A DNA stretch of 15,345 nt from the NCBI GenBank assembly GCA_031415695.1, contig JANOSH010000049.1, forward strand, positions 1 through 15,345. Reading direction: 5' to 3'. A program made the position numbers and the translations under genes. Of the stretch, positions 1 to 7,398 are shown piece by piece (the stretch's first letter is position 1; each line of letters starts with the position of its first letter). The stretch is from JANOSH01 sp031415695 (GTDB lineage: Bacteria > Actinomycetota > Acidimicrobiia > Acidimicrobiales > Ilumatobacteraceae). The notes below the pieces were generated by a model. It did no database searches and had not been told where the DNA came from. It was given only the letters and a program-made list of their open reading frames with translations.

Positions 1-141
1 AAAAGGCGTAAACGACGCCAAACCCTTACCCGCCAACGTCTTAGAAATCGCCGCCGTCAACGTCGTCTTACCATGGTCAATATGACCCATCGTACCAATA
101 TTCACATGCGGCTTATTACGCTCAAACTTTGCCTTACTCAT
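1..141 (-). CDS. tuf: Elongation factor Tu, N-terminal fragment (second tuf copy of the window; runs off the edge)
   Basis: EF-Tu is the GTPase that carries aminoacyl-tRNA to the ribosomal A site. Only the first 47 residues lie in the window. They begin MSKAKFERNKPHVNIGTMGH, followed by the P-loop GHIDHGKTT at residues 19-27, which separates EF-Tu from EF-G (AHIDAGKTT). The ATG at 139-141 is preceded by a good ribosome binding site, AGGCAGGA, about seven bases upstream. The gene is the last visible member of the rpsL-rpsG-fusA-tuf string, 149 bases after fusA. Codon use is odd: only one of 47 codons ends in C, while nearly all end in G or T. The first 47 codons of fusA have about 21 ending in C. 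A second tuf copy ends at 15195, so this genome has at least two. Confidence 0.97.
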   Translation of the reverse strand, partial: MSKAKFERNKPHVNIGTMGHIDHGKTTLTAAISKTLAGKGLASFTPF

Positions 142-290
142 GGCTGATTCCTGCCTCGTTGTGTCGGGTTGTCAAAGATCGTGGACTGAAAGGTATTGGA
201 CTACTGGCTCAGTGTGCCAACGGCACCCTGAGACCTACTCGCCGTTTCTGATTCGCTGGCTTGCCTTCGGCTCGCTAACGCTCATAACGG
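142..290 (-). other. fusA-tuf intergenic region with a near-perfect hairpin
   Basis: The 149-base gap between fusA and tuf holds a compact hairpin at 208-232. Its stem is CTCAG/CTGAG, one G-A mismatch, then GTGCC/GGCAC, closed by a three-base loop (GTT on the coding strand). No U-tract follows, so a simple intrinsic terminator is unlikely. An RNA processing site, a partial attenuator or a stability element separating fusA and tuf mRNA levels are all possible. A TTGACA hexamer near 160-170 lies too close to the tuf start to serve as its promoter. I see no convincing separate tuf promoter. Confidence 0.55.
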
Positions 291-2378
291 CTACTCGCCT
301 CGGACTCGCTTGACGATGACGTCGGCGATGGCGTTGGGGACTTGCTGATACGAATGGAAGATCATTGTGTAGGTCGCTCGACCCTGGGTGCGCGAACGCA
401 GGTCAGTACTGTAGCCGAACATCTCGGACAATGGCACTTGAGCCTTGATGACCTGATAGCTGCCCTGCGCCGACATGCCTTCGATGCGCCCGCGACGGCT
501 CGACAAGTCACCCATGACATCGCCCATGTAGTCGTCGGGTGTCACGCACTCGACCGACATGATTGGCTCGAGAAGAACTGGTGCCGATTTACGGGCAGCT
601 TCCTTGAACACCTGAGCGCCGGCGATCTTGAACGCCATTTCGGACGAGTCAACGTCGTGGTACTGGCCGTCGATAAGCGTTGCTCGCACGTCTACCATCG
701 GATAGCCAGCCAGAACACCCGAATCGAGCGCCTGGCGAATGCCTTGGTCGACAGCGGGGATGTATTCCCGAGGGATGCGACCACCAACTACCTTGTCGAC
801 GAACTGGTAGCCGCCGCCAGGACCGGTTGGTTCGAGGTTGATACGAACGACCGCGAACTGACCGGTACCACCGGTTTGCTTCACGTGGCGGTACTCGACG
901 TTCATTACCTCTTTGGTAATGGTCTCGCGGTAGGCGACCTGAGGCTTACCCACCGTGGCGTCGACACTGTACTCGCGCAACATTCGGTCGACGAGCACTT
1001 CGAGGTGAAGCTCGCCCATACCTGAAATGACGGTCTGGCCGGTTTCTTCGTCGGTACGAACCCGGAAGGTTGGGTCCTCGTCAGAGAGCGCGTAGAGCGC
1101 CTTGCCCAACTTCTCCTGGTCGACCTTGGTCTTGGGCTCGATAGCGACGTGGATAACCGGGTCGGGGATCTCGATGCGCTCGAGGATTACCGTGTGGGCC
1201 CGGTCGCACAGCGTGTCACCGGTGATGGTCTGCTGAAAGCCCAGGCCGGCGACGATATCGCCCGCCATGGCCGTGTCGAGATCCTGGCGCTCGTTGGCGT
1301 GCATGAGCAGAATTCGACCGAGGCGCTCCTTGCGTTCCTTGGTGGAGTTGTACACCTCGTCGCCCTTGTTGATGGTGCCCGAGTACACCCGGAAGTAGGT
1401 CAGCTTGCCGAACCGGTCGGCCACGATCTTGAAGGCCAACGCAGCGAACGGAGCATTCTCGTCGGCCGGGCGGGTAACCATGTTGCCCTTGGCGTCGACG
1501 CCTTCGGCCGGGGGGATGTCGAGCGGGCTCGGCAGGAAGTCGACAACGGCGTCGAGCATCGGCTGAACACCCTTGTTCTTGAACGCCGTGCCACACAGCA
1601 CTGGCACAAAGCTGAACGCCAACGTGCCGATACGAATGGCTTCCTTGATCTCGGCCTCGGTGAGTTCCTCGTCGCTGAGGTATTTCTCCATGAGGGCTTC
1701 GTCTTCGCCCGCAACGAGTTCGAGCAGCTTGGCGCGATATTCGTCGGCCTGCTCTTTCATGTTGGCCGGGATGTCACGAAGTTCGTAGTTGGCACCCTTT
1801 TCGGTGTCGGCCTCGGGCCAAACAAGCGCCTTCATGCGGATGAGGTCGACCATGCCGATGAAGTCGGCTTCGTTACCGATGGGCAGGTGGATGATGCATG
1901 GGGTGGCGTCGAGGCGGTCGACGATCATGTCGACCGTGCGCCAGAAGTTGGCACCGGTGCGGTCCATCTTGTTGATGAAACACATGCGCGGCACTTTGTA
2001 TTTGTTGGCCTGACGCCACACCTGCTCGGTCTGGGGCTCAACGCCAGCAACGGAGTCGAACACCGTGACAGCACCGTCGAGCACACGCAACGAACGCTCG
2101 ACTTCGATGGTGAAGTCGACGTGGCCAGGAGTGTCGATGATGTTGATGCGGTGGTCGTTCCACACACATGATGTGGCAGCGGACGTAATGGTAATACCGC
2201 GCTCTTGCTCCTGAATCATGTGGTCCATGACTGCGCCGCCGTCGTGCACTTCACCGATCTTGTAGGTCTTGCCCGTGTAAAACAAGATTCGTTCAGTGGT
2301 GGTGGTCTTGCCCGCGTCGATATGCGCCATGATCCCGATATTTCGGGTGCGCTTCAGGGGGAATTCACGTTTAGCCAT
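291..2378 (-). CDS. fusA: Elongation factor G
   Basis: EF-G is the cytoplasmic GTPase that drives translocation of tRNA and mRNA on the ribosome and, with ribosome recycling factor, splits ribosomes after termination. The 695-residue length is normal. The G domain shows the P-loop AHIDAGKTT (18-26), switch I RGITIT (60-65), DTPGH (82-86) and NKMD (136-139). The C-terminal region holds the usual EF-G domains III-V, ending VIVKRVRGE. The ATG at 2376-2378 gives the canonical MAKREFPLKRTRNIGIMAH start. The bases just before it are CCCCCC rather than a ribosome binding site, and the nearest purine run (AGAGAG) is 14 bases away, so initiation may be unusual. It lies 138 bases after rpsG, behind a large hairpin, and 149 bases before tuf. 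Confidence 0.98.
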   Translation of the reverse strand: MAKREFPLKRTRNIGIMAHIDAGKTTTTERILFYTGKTYKIGEVHDGGAVMDHMIQEQERGITITSAATSCVWNDHRINIIDTPGHVDFTIEVERSLRVLDGAVTVFDSVAGVEPQTEQVWRQANKYKVPRMCFINKMDRTGANFWRTVDMIVDRLDATPCIIHLPIGNEADFIGMVDLIRMKALVWPEADTEKGANYELRDIPANMKEQADEYRAKLLELVAGEDEALMEKYLSDEELTEAEIKEAIRIGTLAFSFVPVLCGTAFKNKGVQPMLDAVVDFLPSPLDIPPAEGVDAKGNMVTRPADENAPFAALAFKIVADRFGKLTYFRVYSGTINKGDEVYNSTKERKERLGRILLMHANERQDLDTAMAGDIVAGLGFQQTITGDTLCDRAHTVILERIEIPDPVIHVAIEPKTKVDQEKLGKALYALSDEDPTFRVRTDEETGQTVISGMGELHLEVLVDRMLREYSVDATVGKPQVAYRETITKEVMNVEYRHVKQTGGTGQFAVVRINLEPTGPGGGYQFVDKVVGGRIPREYIPAVDQGIRQALDSGVLAGYPMVDVRATLIDGQYHDVDSSEMAFKIAGAQVFKEAARKSAPVLLEPIMSVECVTPDDYMGDVMGDLSSRRGRIEGMSAQGSYQVIKAQVPLSEMFGYSTDLRSRTQGRATYTMIFHSYQQVPNAIADVIVKRVRGE

Positions 2379-2432
2379 GGGGGGATAACAATCTCTCTTG
2401 AGGGCGATCTTGCGTTGCGGGGGTTCATTCGT

Positions 2433-2473
2433 GCCGATGGCCGGACCTGAGGTCCGGCCAAAATCAGATCGGC
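2433..2473 (-). promoter_or_regulatory. Large stem-loop in the rpsG-fusA intergenic region
   Basis: A perfect 10-bp stem (TGGCCGGACC with GGTCCGGCCA, three-base loop) spans 2438-2460. An outer 5-bp stem, 2433-2437 with 2469-2473 (GCCGA/TCGGC), can form across an eight-base bulge. Neither strand has a U-tract after the stem, so it does not look like an intrinsic terminator. Its place in the fusA leader, about 55 bases before the start, suggests an mRNA processing or translational control element. In E. coli, S7 represses the str operon by binding between rpsL and rpsG. This element sits one gene later, so homology to that site is not claimed. Confidence 0.55.
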
Positions 2474-2516
2474 TATATTGACAAAAAACTGAGGAATGGG
2501 CTCCGGATGACCGAGG

Positions 2517-2987
2517 TCACCAACGATAGTGAGCGAAGGCTTTGTTGGACTCGGCCATCTTTTGCATGTCGTCACGGCGCTTCATCGATGCACCCAGACC
2601 GTTGGCGGCGTCCATCAGCTCGTTCGCCAAACGCTCGGCCATGGTGCGCTCACGACGTGCCCGCGAATACGTTACGAGCCAGCGGATCGACAGCGTGTTG
2701 GCACGACGCGGACGAACCTCGACCGGTACCTGATACGTGGCACCACCCACGCGACGGCTCTTTACTTCCAAGGGAGGCTTGACATTGTCGATGGCCTTCT
2801 TGAGCGTGGCCAGCGGCTCGGCAGCAGTTTTGGTCTCGATGAGCGTCATTGCGTCGTACACAATGCGCTCGGCCAGCGAACGCTTACCTTCCATCAGAAC
2901 CTTGTTGACGAGCTGCGTGACCAGCAACGACCGGTACACCGGATCGGGGACGAGTTCACGACGAGGAGCGGGACCCTTACGAGGCAT
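2517..2987 (-). CDS. rpsG: Small subunit ribosomal protein S7
   Basis: S7 is a primary assembly protein that nucleates folding of the 3' (head) domain of 16S rRNA and lies near the E site and mRNA exit. The 156 residues match the bacterial family length. It has the typical basic start MPRKGPAPRR, the conserved core segment GGATYQVPVEVRPRR and a canonical C-terminus ending NKAFAHYRW. The ATG at 2985-2987 is only eight bases after the rpsL stop. Its ribosome binding site (AGTAGGT) overlaps that stop codon, which points to translational coupling with rpsL. A 138-base gap containing a strong hairpin follows before fusA. Confidence 0.98.
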   Translation of the reverse strand: MPRKGPAPRRELVPDPVYRSLLVTQLVNKVLMEGKRSLAERIVYDAMTLIETKTAAEPLATLKKAIDNVKPPLEVKSRRVGGATYQVPVEVRPRRANTLSIRWLVTYSRARRERTMAERLANELMDAANGLGASMKRRDDMQKMAESNKAFAHYRW

Positions 2988-2995
2988 AACGAGAC

Positions 2996-3367
2996 CTACT
3001 TAACTTTCTTAGCGCCGTAACGGCTACGGGCCTGCTTGCGATTCTTGACACCGCTGGAGTCCAGCGTGCCTCGGATGATCTTGTAGCGAACACCAGGGAG
3101 GTCCTTCACGCGACCACCACGGACGAGCACAATGGAGTGCTCCTGAAGGTTATGACCTTCACCCGGGATATACGCAGTGATTTCCATGCCGCTGCTCAAC
3201 CGAACGCGGGCGACCTTGCGCAACGCGGAGTTCGGCTTCTTAGGCGTATTGGTATACACGCGGGTACAAACGCCGCGACGCTGCGGAGCACCCTTGAGTG
3301 CTGGCGTCTTAGACTTTTCTACCTTCGTGGTCCGGCCCTTTCGGACCAGTTGCTGAATGGTGGGCAC
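2996..3367 (-). CDS. rpsL: Small subunit ribosomal protein S12
   Basis: S12 sits at the decoding centre of the 30S subunit and controls accuracy; it is the classic streptomycin-resistance locus. The protein has 123 residues. The conserved TPKKPNSALRK segment (41-51) keeps lysines 43 and 44, and GRVKDLPGVRY keeps Lys88 and the adjacent Asp89, the residue modified by methylthiolation in other bacteria. The sequence therefore looks streptomycin-sensitive. The start is GTG at 3365-3367, supported by GAGGT four bases upstream and by the family-standard MPTIQQLVRKG. It is the first gene of the str group, 120 bases after rpoC with a candidate promoter in the gap, and is tightly linked to rpsG. Confidence 0.98.
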   Translation of the reverse strand: MPTIQQLVRKGRTTKVEKSKTPALKGAPQRRGVCTRVYTNTPKKPNSALRKVARVRLSSGMEITAYIPGEGHNLQEHSIVLVRGGRVKDLPGVRYKIIRGTLDSSGVKNRKQARSRYGAKKVK

Positions 3368-3400
3368 ACAGACCTCAGAGCTTCGTTGATGAACCGGTAA

Positions 3401-3430
3401 ATGCTAGGGCGAAAGGACCGCCGGGGGCAA
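3401..3430 (-). promoter_or_regulatory. Candidate sigma70-type promoter for rpsL-rpsG-fusA-tuf
   Basis: In the 120-base rpoC-rpsL gap the coding strand reads TAGCAT at 3406-3401, the same -10 hexamer as the proximal rpoB promoter. TTGCCC lies 18 bases upstream at 3430-3425. The -10 fits the actinobacterial TANNNT pattern and the -35 matches only its TTG half. Transcription would start near 3394, giving a short leader to the rpsL GTG. Read-through from rpoC is also likely, since I see no convincing terminator after rpoC. Confidence 0.45.
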
Positions 3431-3487
3431 CCTGGGATCTGTGAGCGACGGACCCGAAGGCGACGACCGCTCCCAGCGTTACCCAGA

Positions 3488-6400
3488 TCAGCTCTCGTTG
3501 GCCTCAGTTGAGTACGAGCCAGTGATGCTGGCTAGCCACTGGGCCGGGTCGGCCTGGTCGCTGGAATAGAACGCCATTGGTTGGTAATCCGGAGCGGTGA
3601 CATCGAACTCGCGGTATCGGGGCATACCCGTTCCCGCAGGAATGAGCTTGCCGATAATGATGTTCTCCTTCAAACCAAGCAGGTTGTCGCCGCGACCGTC
3701 GATAGCGGCCTCGGTGAGCACCCGGGTGGTCTCCTGGAACGACGCCGCCGACAGCCAGCTGTCGGTAGCCAAGGAGGCCTTGGTGATGCCCATGAGCTCG
3801 GGTCGACCTTCTGCCGGCGCCTTGCCTTCTTCAACCGTCTGACGATTTCGCTCACGAAACACGCGCTGGTCGACACGCTCGCCGGGCAAGAAGTCGGACT
3901 CGCCCGGCTCCTGAACGCCTACACGGCGGGTCATCTGGCGCACGATGAGCTCGATGTGCTTGTCGTGAATCGACACACCTTGGTCGCGGTAGACCTTCTG
4001 GACTTCCTCGACCAAGTACAACTGTGTTTCGCGAACACCCTTGATCTCGATGATTTCCTTCGGGTCGAACGGGCCGCGGATTAGCGGCTCGCCAGCTTTC
4101 ACCTCGTCGCCGTCTTTGACGACGAGTTGGTTCATGAGGAACGGGCCGTACATTTCCTCGGTACCGTCGTCGCCAATGACGATGACTGGAATACCCTTGC
4201 CCTCGTCCTCGTCGAGACGCACAACACCTGAGGCCCGAGCGAGTCGCGCGGCACCTCGCGGTGTGCGGGCCTCGAACAACTCGACAACTCGCGGAAGACC
4301 GCCAGCGATGTCGGTACCAGCCACACCACCGGTGTGGAACGTACGCATGGTGAGCTGCGTTCCCGGCTCACCAATTGACTGAGCAGCGATAACGCCCACG
4401 GCCTCGCCAAGTTCGATCATTTCACCCGTGGCTAACGACTTGCCGTAGCACATGCCGCAGATACCCAACTCGGCATCACACGTCAACACCGATCGGCAAC
4501 GAACTCGGGTGATAACAGGGTCATCACGAAGCGCAAACATCTCGGCGTCGCCCAAGATGGTGTCGGCCTTGATGACCGTGCCATCGCTGAGGGTTGTGTC
4601 GTTGAGAATGGCTCGTCCGTACAGCTTGGTCTCGAGGTAGTTACGCTGGTTCCCGGTGTCGGGCCTCACGTTCTCGATCCACACGCCAAGCGTTGAGCCG
4701 CAGTCGTCCTGGCGAACAATGAGTTCCTGAGCAACGTCGACCAAACGACGGGTGAGATACCCGGAGTCGGCGGTACGAAGCGCCGTGTCGACGAGACCCT
4801 TACGGGCGCCAGGCGTGGCGATGAAGTACTCGAGCATTTCGAGGCCTTCACGGAACGACGACTTCACGGGGCGAGGAATCAAGTCACCGCGGGGGTTGGC
4901 CATAAGGCCGCGCATGCCGGCGATCTGACGGACCTGCATCATGTTGCCTCGGGCACCCGAACCGACCATCATCTCGATGGGGTTGAAGGCTTCCTGTCGC
5001 AACAAGCGCTCCATGGCTTCCTGGACCTGGGTTGTTGCTTCGGTCCAGATGCGTACTTCTTGCTGGCGGCGCTCGCCGTCGGTGATGATGCCCCGGCGGA
5101 ACTGGGTCTCGACCTTTTCCGCTTCCTTTTCGAACTTCTCGAGCAGTTCCTTCTTCTCCGGCGGCGTCTTCACGTCGTCGATGGAGATGGTGAGGCCCGA
5201 CTGCGCCGCATAGCGGTAGCACAGGTTCTTGATCTGGTCGAGGGAGTCGGCAACGACTGCCTTCGGGTAGAACTCAGCGAGATTCTCGGTGAGCGTACCC
5301 ATGTCACGCTTCTTGATCGGGCTAGTGAAATGCCCAAATCGTTCGCCGTAGTCGGCCGGCATGGTGCGTTCGAACAACATACGACCAGCGGTCGTTTCGA
5401 GGTCGGCGCGCCCGCCATCGGCATCACGGTTTCCAATGAGACGAATAGTGGCGTGCAGGCCAATCGACTTCTCGTCGAGAGCCCGCTCGACTTCCCACTG
5501 ATGGCGGAACACTCGACCCTCGCCCTTGGCACCCGGAACCTGCACCGTAAGGTAGTAGGCACCGATAACCATGTCCTGGGTAGGCGTTACAATTGGACGA
5601 CCCGATGCCGGCGACAAGATGTTGTTAGCACTCAGCATAAGGACACGGCTTTCGGCCTGAGCCTCGGCCGACAGCGGCAAGTGAACAGCCATCTGGTCAC
5701 CGTCGAAGTCGGCGTTGAATGCCGTGCAAACGAGCGGATGGATCTGGATGGCCTTGCCCTCGACGAGCACCGGCTCGAACGCCTGGATGCCGAGACGGTG
5801 CAATGTAGGAGCACGGTTCAGCAGAACGGGGTGTTCCTTGATGACATCTTCGAGCACATCCCAAACCTGGGGACGACGACGCTCGACCATGCGCTTGGCC
5901 GACTTGATGTTCTGCGCTAATTCACTGTCGACAAGACGCTTCATAACGAACGGCTTGAACAGCTCCAACGCCATGAGCTTGGGCATACCGCACTGGTGGA
6001 GCTTGAGCGTAGGACCACAAACGATGACCGACCGCCCCGAGTAGTCGACTCGCTTACCGAGCAGGTTCTGGCGGAACCGGCCCTGCTTGCCCTTCAACAT
6101 GTCGGACAACGACTTGAGCGGACGGTTGCCAGGCCCGGTGACAGGACGGCCACGACGGCCGTTATCGAACAACGCATCGACAGCCTCTTGCAGCATGCGC
6201 TTTTCGTTGTTGACGATGATCTCGGGAGCACCAAGGTCGAGCAGGCGCTTCAAACGGTTGTTGCGGTTGATGACGCGGCGATACAGGTCGTTCAGATCGC
6301 TGGTGGCGAAACGGCCACCGTCGAGCTGCACCATTGGGCGCAGTTCGGGCGGGATGACCGGCACGACGTCGAGGATCATGGCCTTGGGGTCGTTGCTACG

Positions 6401-7369
6401 ACGGCCAGCCTCGTCACGACGGTTGAACGACGACACAATCTTCAGGCGCTTGATGGCCTTCTGCTTGCGCTGAGCCGACAGCGGCTTACGGCCGTTTCCA
6501 GCATCGATGGCTTCACGCAGACGAACCTCTTCGACATCGAAATCGATGCGATCGATCAGATTCTTGATGGCATCGGCACCCATGCCGCCTTCGAAGTAGT
6601 CGCCGTAACGCTCACGAAGTTCGCGCCACAAAAGCTCGTCGTCGATGATCTTTCGACTGTGCAAATCCTTGAACTCATCGAACGTACGACGAACGAGTTC
6701 GAGTTCGTTGTCGTAGCGGTCTCGCATGGACGAAACGTCCTTGTCGACAGCGCGCTGACGAGACTTCAGATCGGAGTCTTTGGCACCTTCAGACTCGAGC
6801 CGAGCAACTTCGTCCTCGGCTTCTTTGAAACGACGATCGATAGCGATGTCTCGCTCTTTGACAATGGCGTCGAGTTCTTCGAGGAGCTCGGCTTCCAGGT
6901 TGGTGAGATCTTCATGCCTGCGGTCGACATCGACCCACGTAACCAGGTTCGCGGCAAAGTAGATGACCTTTTCGAGCTGCTTGGCCTTGAGTTCTTCGCG
7001 AGCCTCGATGCCGGCGAGTAGATACGCCAACCAGCTACGGGTACCGCGCAGGTACCAGATGTGTACAACTGGCGCCGCAAGTTCCACGTGACCCATACGC
7101 TCGCGACGAACCTTGGAGCGCGTAACTTCGACTCCGCATCGCTCGCACACGATGCCCTTAAAGCGGACACGCTTGTACTTGCCGCAATAGCACTCCCAGT
7201 CCTTGGTAGGACCGAAGATCTTCTCGCAAAAGAGCCCGTCCTTTTCCGGCTTGAGCGTGCGGTAGTTGATGGTTTCGGGCTTCTTTACCTCACCCGATGA
7301 CCAGACTCGAATGTGGTCGGCCGTGGCCAGACCAATGCGCATCTGGTCGAACATGTTGACGTCGAGCAT
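3488..7369 (-). CDS. rpoC: DNA-directed RNA polymerase subunit beta-prime
   Basis: Beta-prime forms half of the catalytic cleft of RNA polymerase. The 1293-residue protein has the N-terminal zinc site (Cys60, 62, 75, 78) and the catalytic magnesium loop NADFDGDQ (552-559; aspartates 554, 556, 558). It also has the bridge-helix segment GARKGLVDTALRTADSGYLT (from 854), the second zinc site (Cys890, 964, 971, 974) and the trigger-loop start MRTFHTGG (1008-1015). Residues about 140-245 form a highly charged helical insertion (LEAELLEELDAIVKERD and on), a lineage feature of actinobacterial beta-prime. The ATG at 7367-7369 follows GAGGAACGTAC, a good ribosome binding site. It is 29 bases after rpoB and co-transcribed with it. 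All key residues are intact. Confidence 0.99.
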   Translation of the reverse strand: MLDVNMFDQMRIGLATADHIRVWSSGEVKKPETINYRTLKPEKDGLFCEKIFGPTKDWECYCGKYKRVRFKGIVCERCGVEVTRSKVRRERMGHVELAAPVVHIWYLRGTRSWLAYLLAGIEAREELKAKQLEKVIYFAANLVTWVDVDRRHEDLTNLEAELLEELDAIVKERDIAIDRRFKEAEDEVARLESEGAKDSDLKSRQRAVDKDVSSMRDRYDNELELVRRTFDEFKDLHSRKIIDDELLWRELRERYGDYFEGGMGADAIKNLIDRIDFDVEEVRLREAIDAGNGRKPLSAQRKQKAIKRLKIVSSFNRRDEAGRRSNDPKAMILDVVPVIPPELRPMVQLDGGRFATSDLNDLYRRVINRNNRLKRLLDLGAPEIIVNNEKRMLQEAVDALFDNGRRGRPVTGPGNRPLKSLSDMLKGKQGRFRQNLLGKRVDYSGRSVIVCGPTLKLHQCGMPKLMALELFKPFVMKRLVDSELAQNIKSAKRMVERRRPQVWDVLEDVIKEHPVLLNRAPTLHRLGIQAFEPVLVEGKAIQIHPLVCTAFNADFDGDQMAVHLPLSAEAQAESRVLMLSANNILSPASGRPIVTPTQDMVIGAYYLTVQVPGAKGEGRVFRHQWEVERALDEKSIGLHATIRLIGNRDADGGRADLETTAGRMLFERTMPADYGERFGHFTSPIKKRDMGTLTENLAEFYPKAVVADSLDQIKNLCYRYAAQSGLTISIDDVKTPPEKKELLEKFEKEAEKVETQFRRGIITDGERRQQEVRIWTEATTQVQEAMERLLRQEAFNPIEMMVGSGARGNMMQVRQIAGMRGLMANPRGDLIPRPVKSSFREGLEMLEYFIATPGARKGLVDTALRTADSGYLTRRLVDVAQELIVRQDDCGSTLGVWIENVRPDTGNQRNYLETKLYGRAILNDTTLSDGTVIKADTILGDAEMFALRDDPVITRVRCRSVLTCDAELGICGMCYGKSLATGEMIELGEAVGVIAAQSIGEPGTQLTMRTFHTGGVAGTDIAGGLPRVVELFEARTPRGAARLARASGVVRLDEDEGKGIPVIVIGDDGTEEMYGPFLMNQLVVKDGDEVKAGEPLIRGPFDPKEIIEIKGVRETQLYLVEEVQKVYRDQGVSIHDKHIELIVRQMTRRVGVQEPGESDFLPGERVDQRVFRERNRQTVEEGKAPAEGRPELMGITKASLATDSWLSAASFQETTRVLTEAAIDGRGDNLLGLKENIIIGKLIPAGTGMPRYREFDVTAPDYQPMAFYSSDQADPAQWLASITGSYSTEANES

Positions 7370-7398
7370 GTACGTTCCTCAGTCTCGAAAGTGGGGGG

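Noticed and set aside
160..170. TTGACA as a tuf promoter
   Set aside because: It lies about 20-30 bases before the tuf ATG, so any -10 would fall on the ribosome binding site; no TANNNT at the right distance.
1149..2171. A 340-codon open frame on the plus strand opposite fusA
   Set aside because: It is the antisense shadow of a GC-rich, conserved gene; no ribosome binding site, no recognisable domain, and repetitive Val/Asp/Glu/His-rich content typical of reverse-complement frames.
3432..3489. Terminator after rpoC (CTGGGA/TCCCAG and competing GATCTG/CAGATC pairings)
   Set aside because: Stems are short with loops over 30 bases, they compete with each other, and there is no U-tract.
5996..7021. 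A 341-codon open frame on the plus strand opposite rpoC (also 5060-5920, 7987-8931 and 9199-10077 opposite rpoC/rpoB)
   Set aside because: All lie wholly within rpoB or rpoC and mirror their codon structure; no independent evidence of coding.
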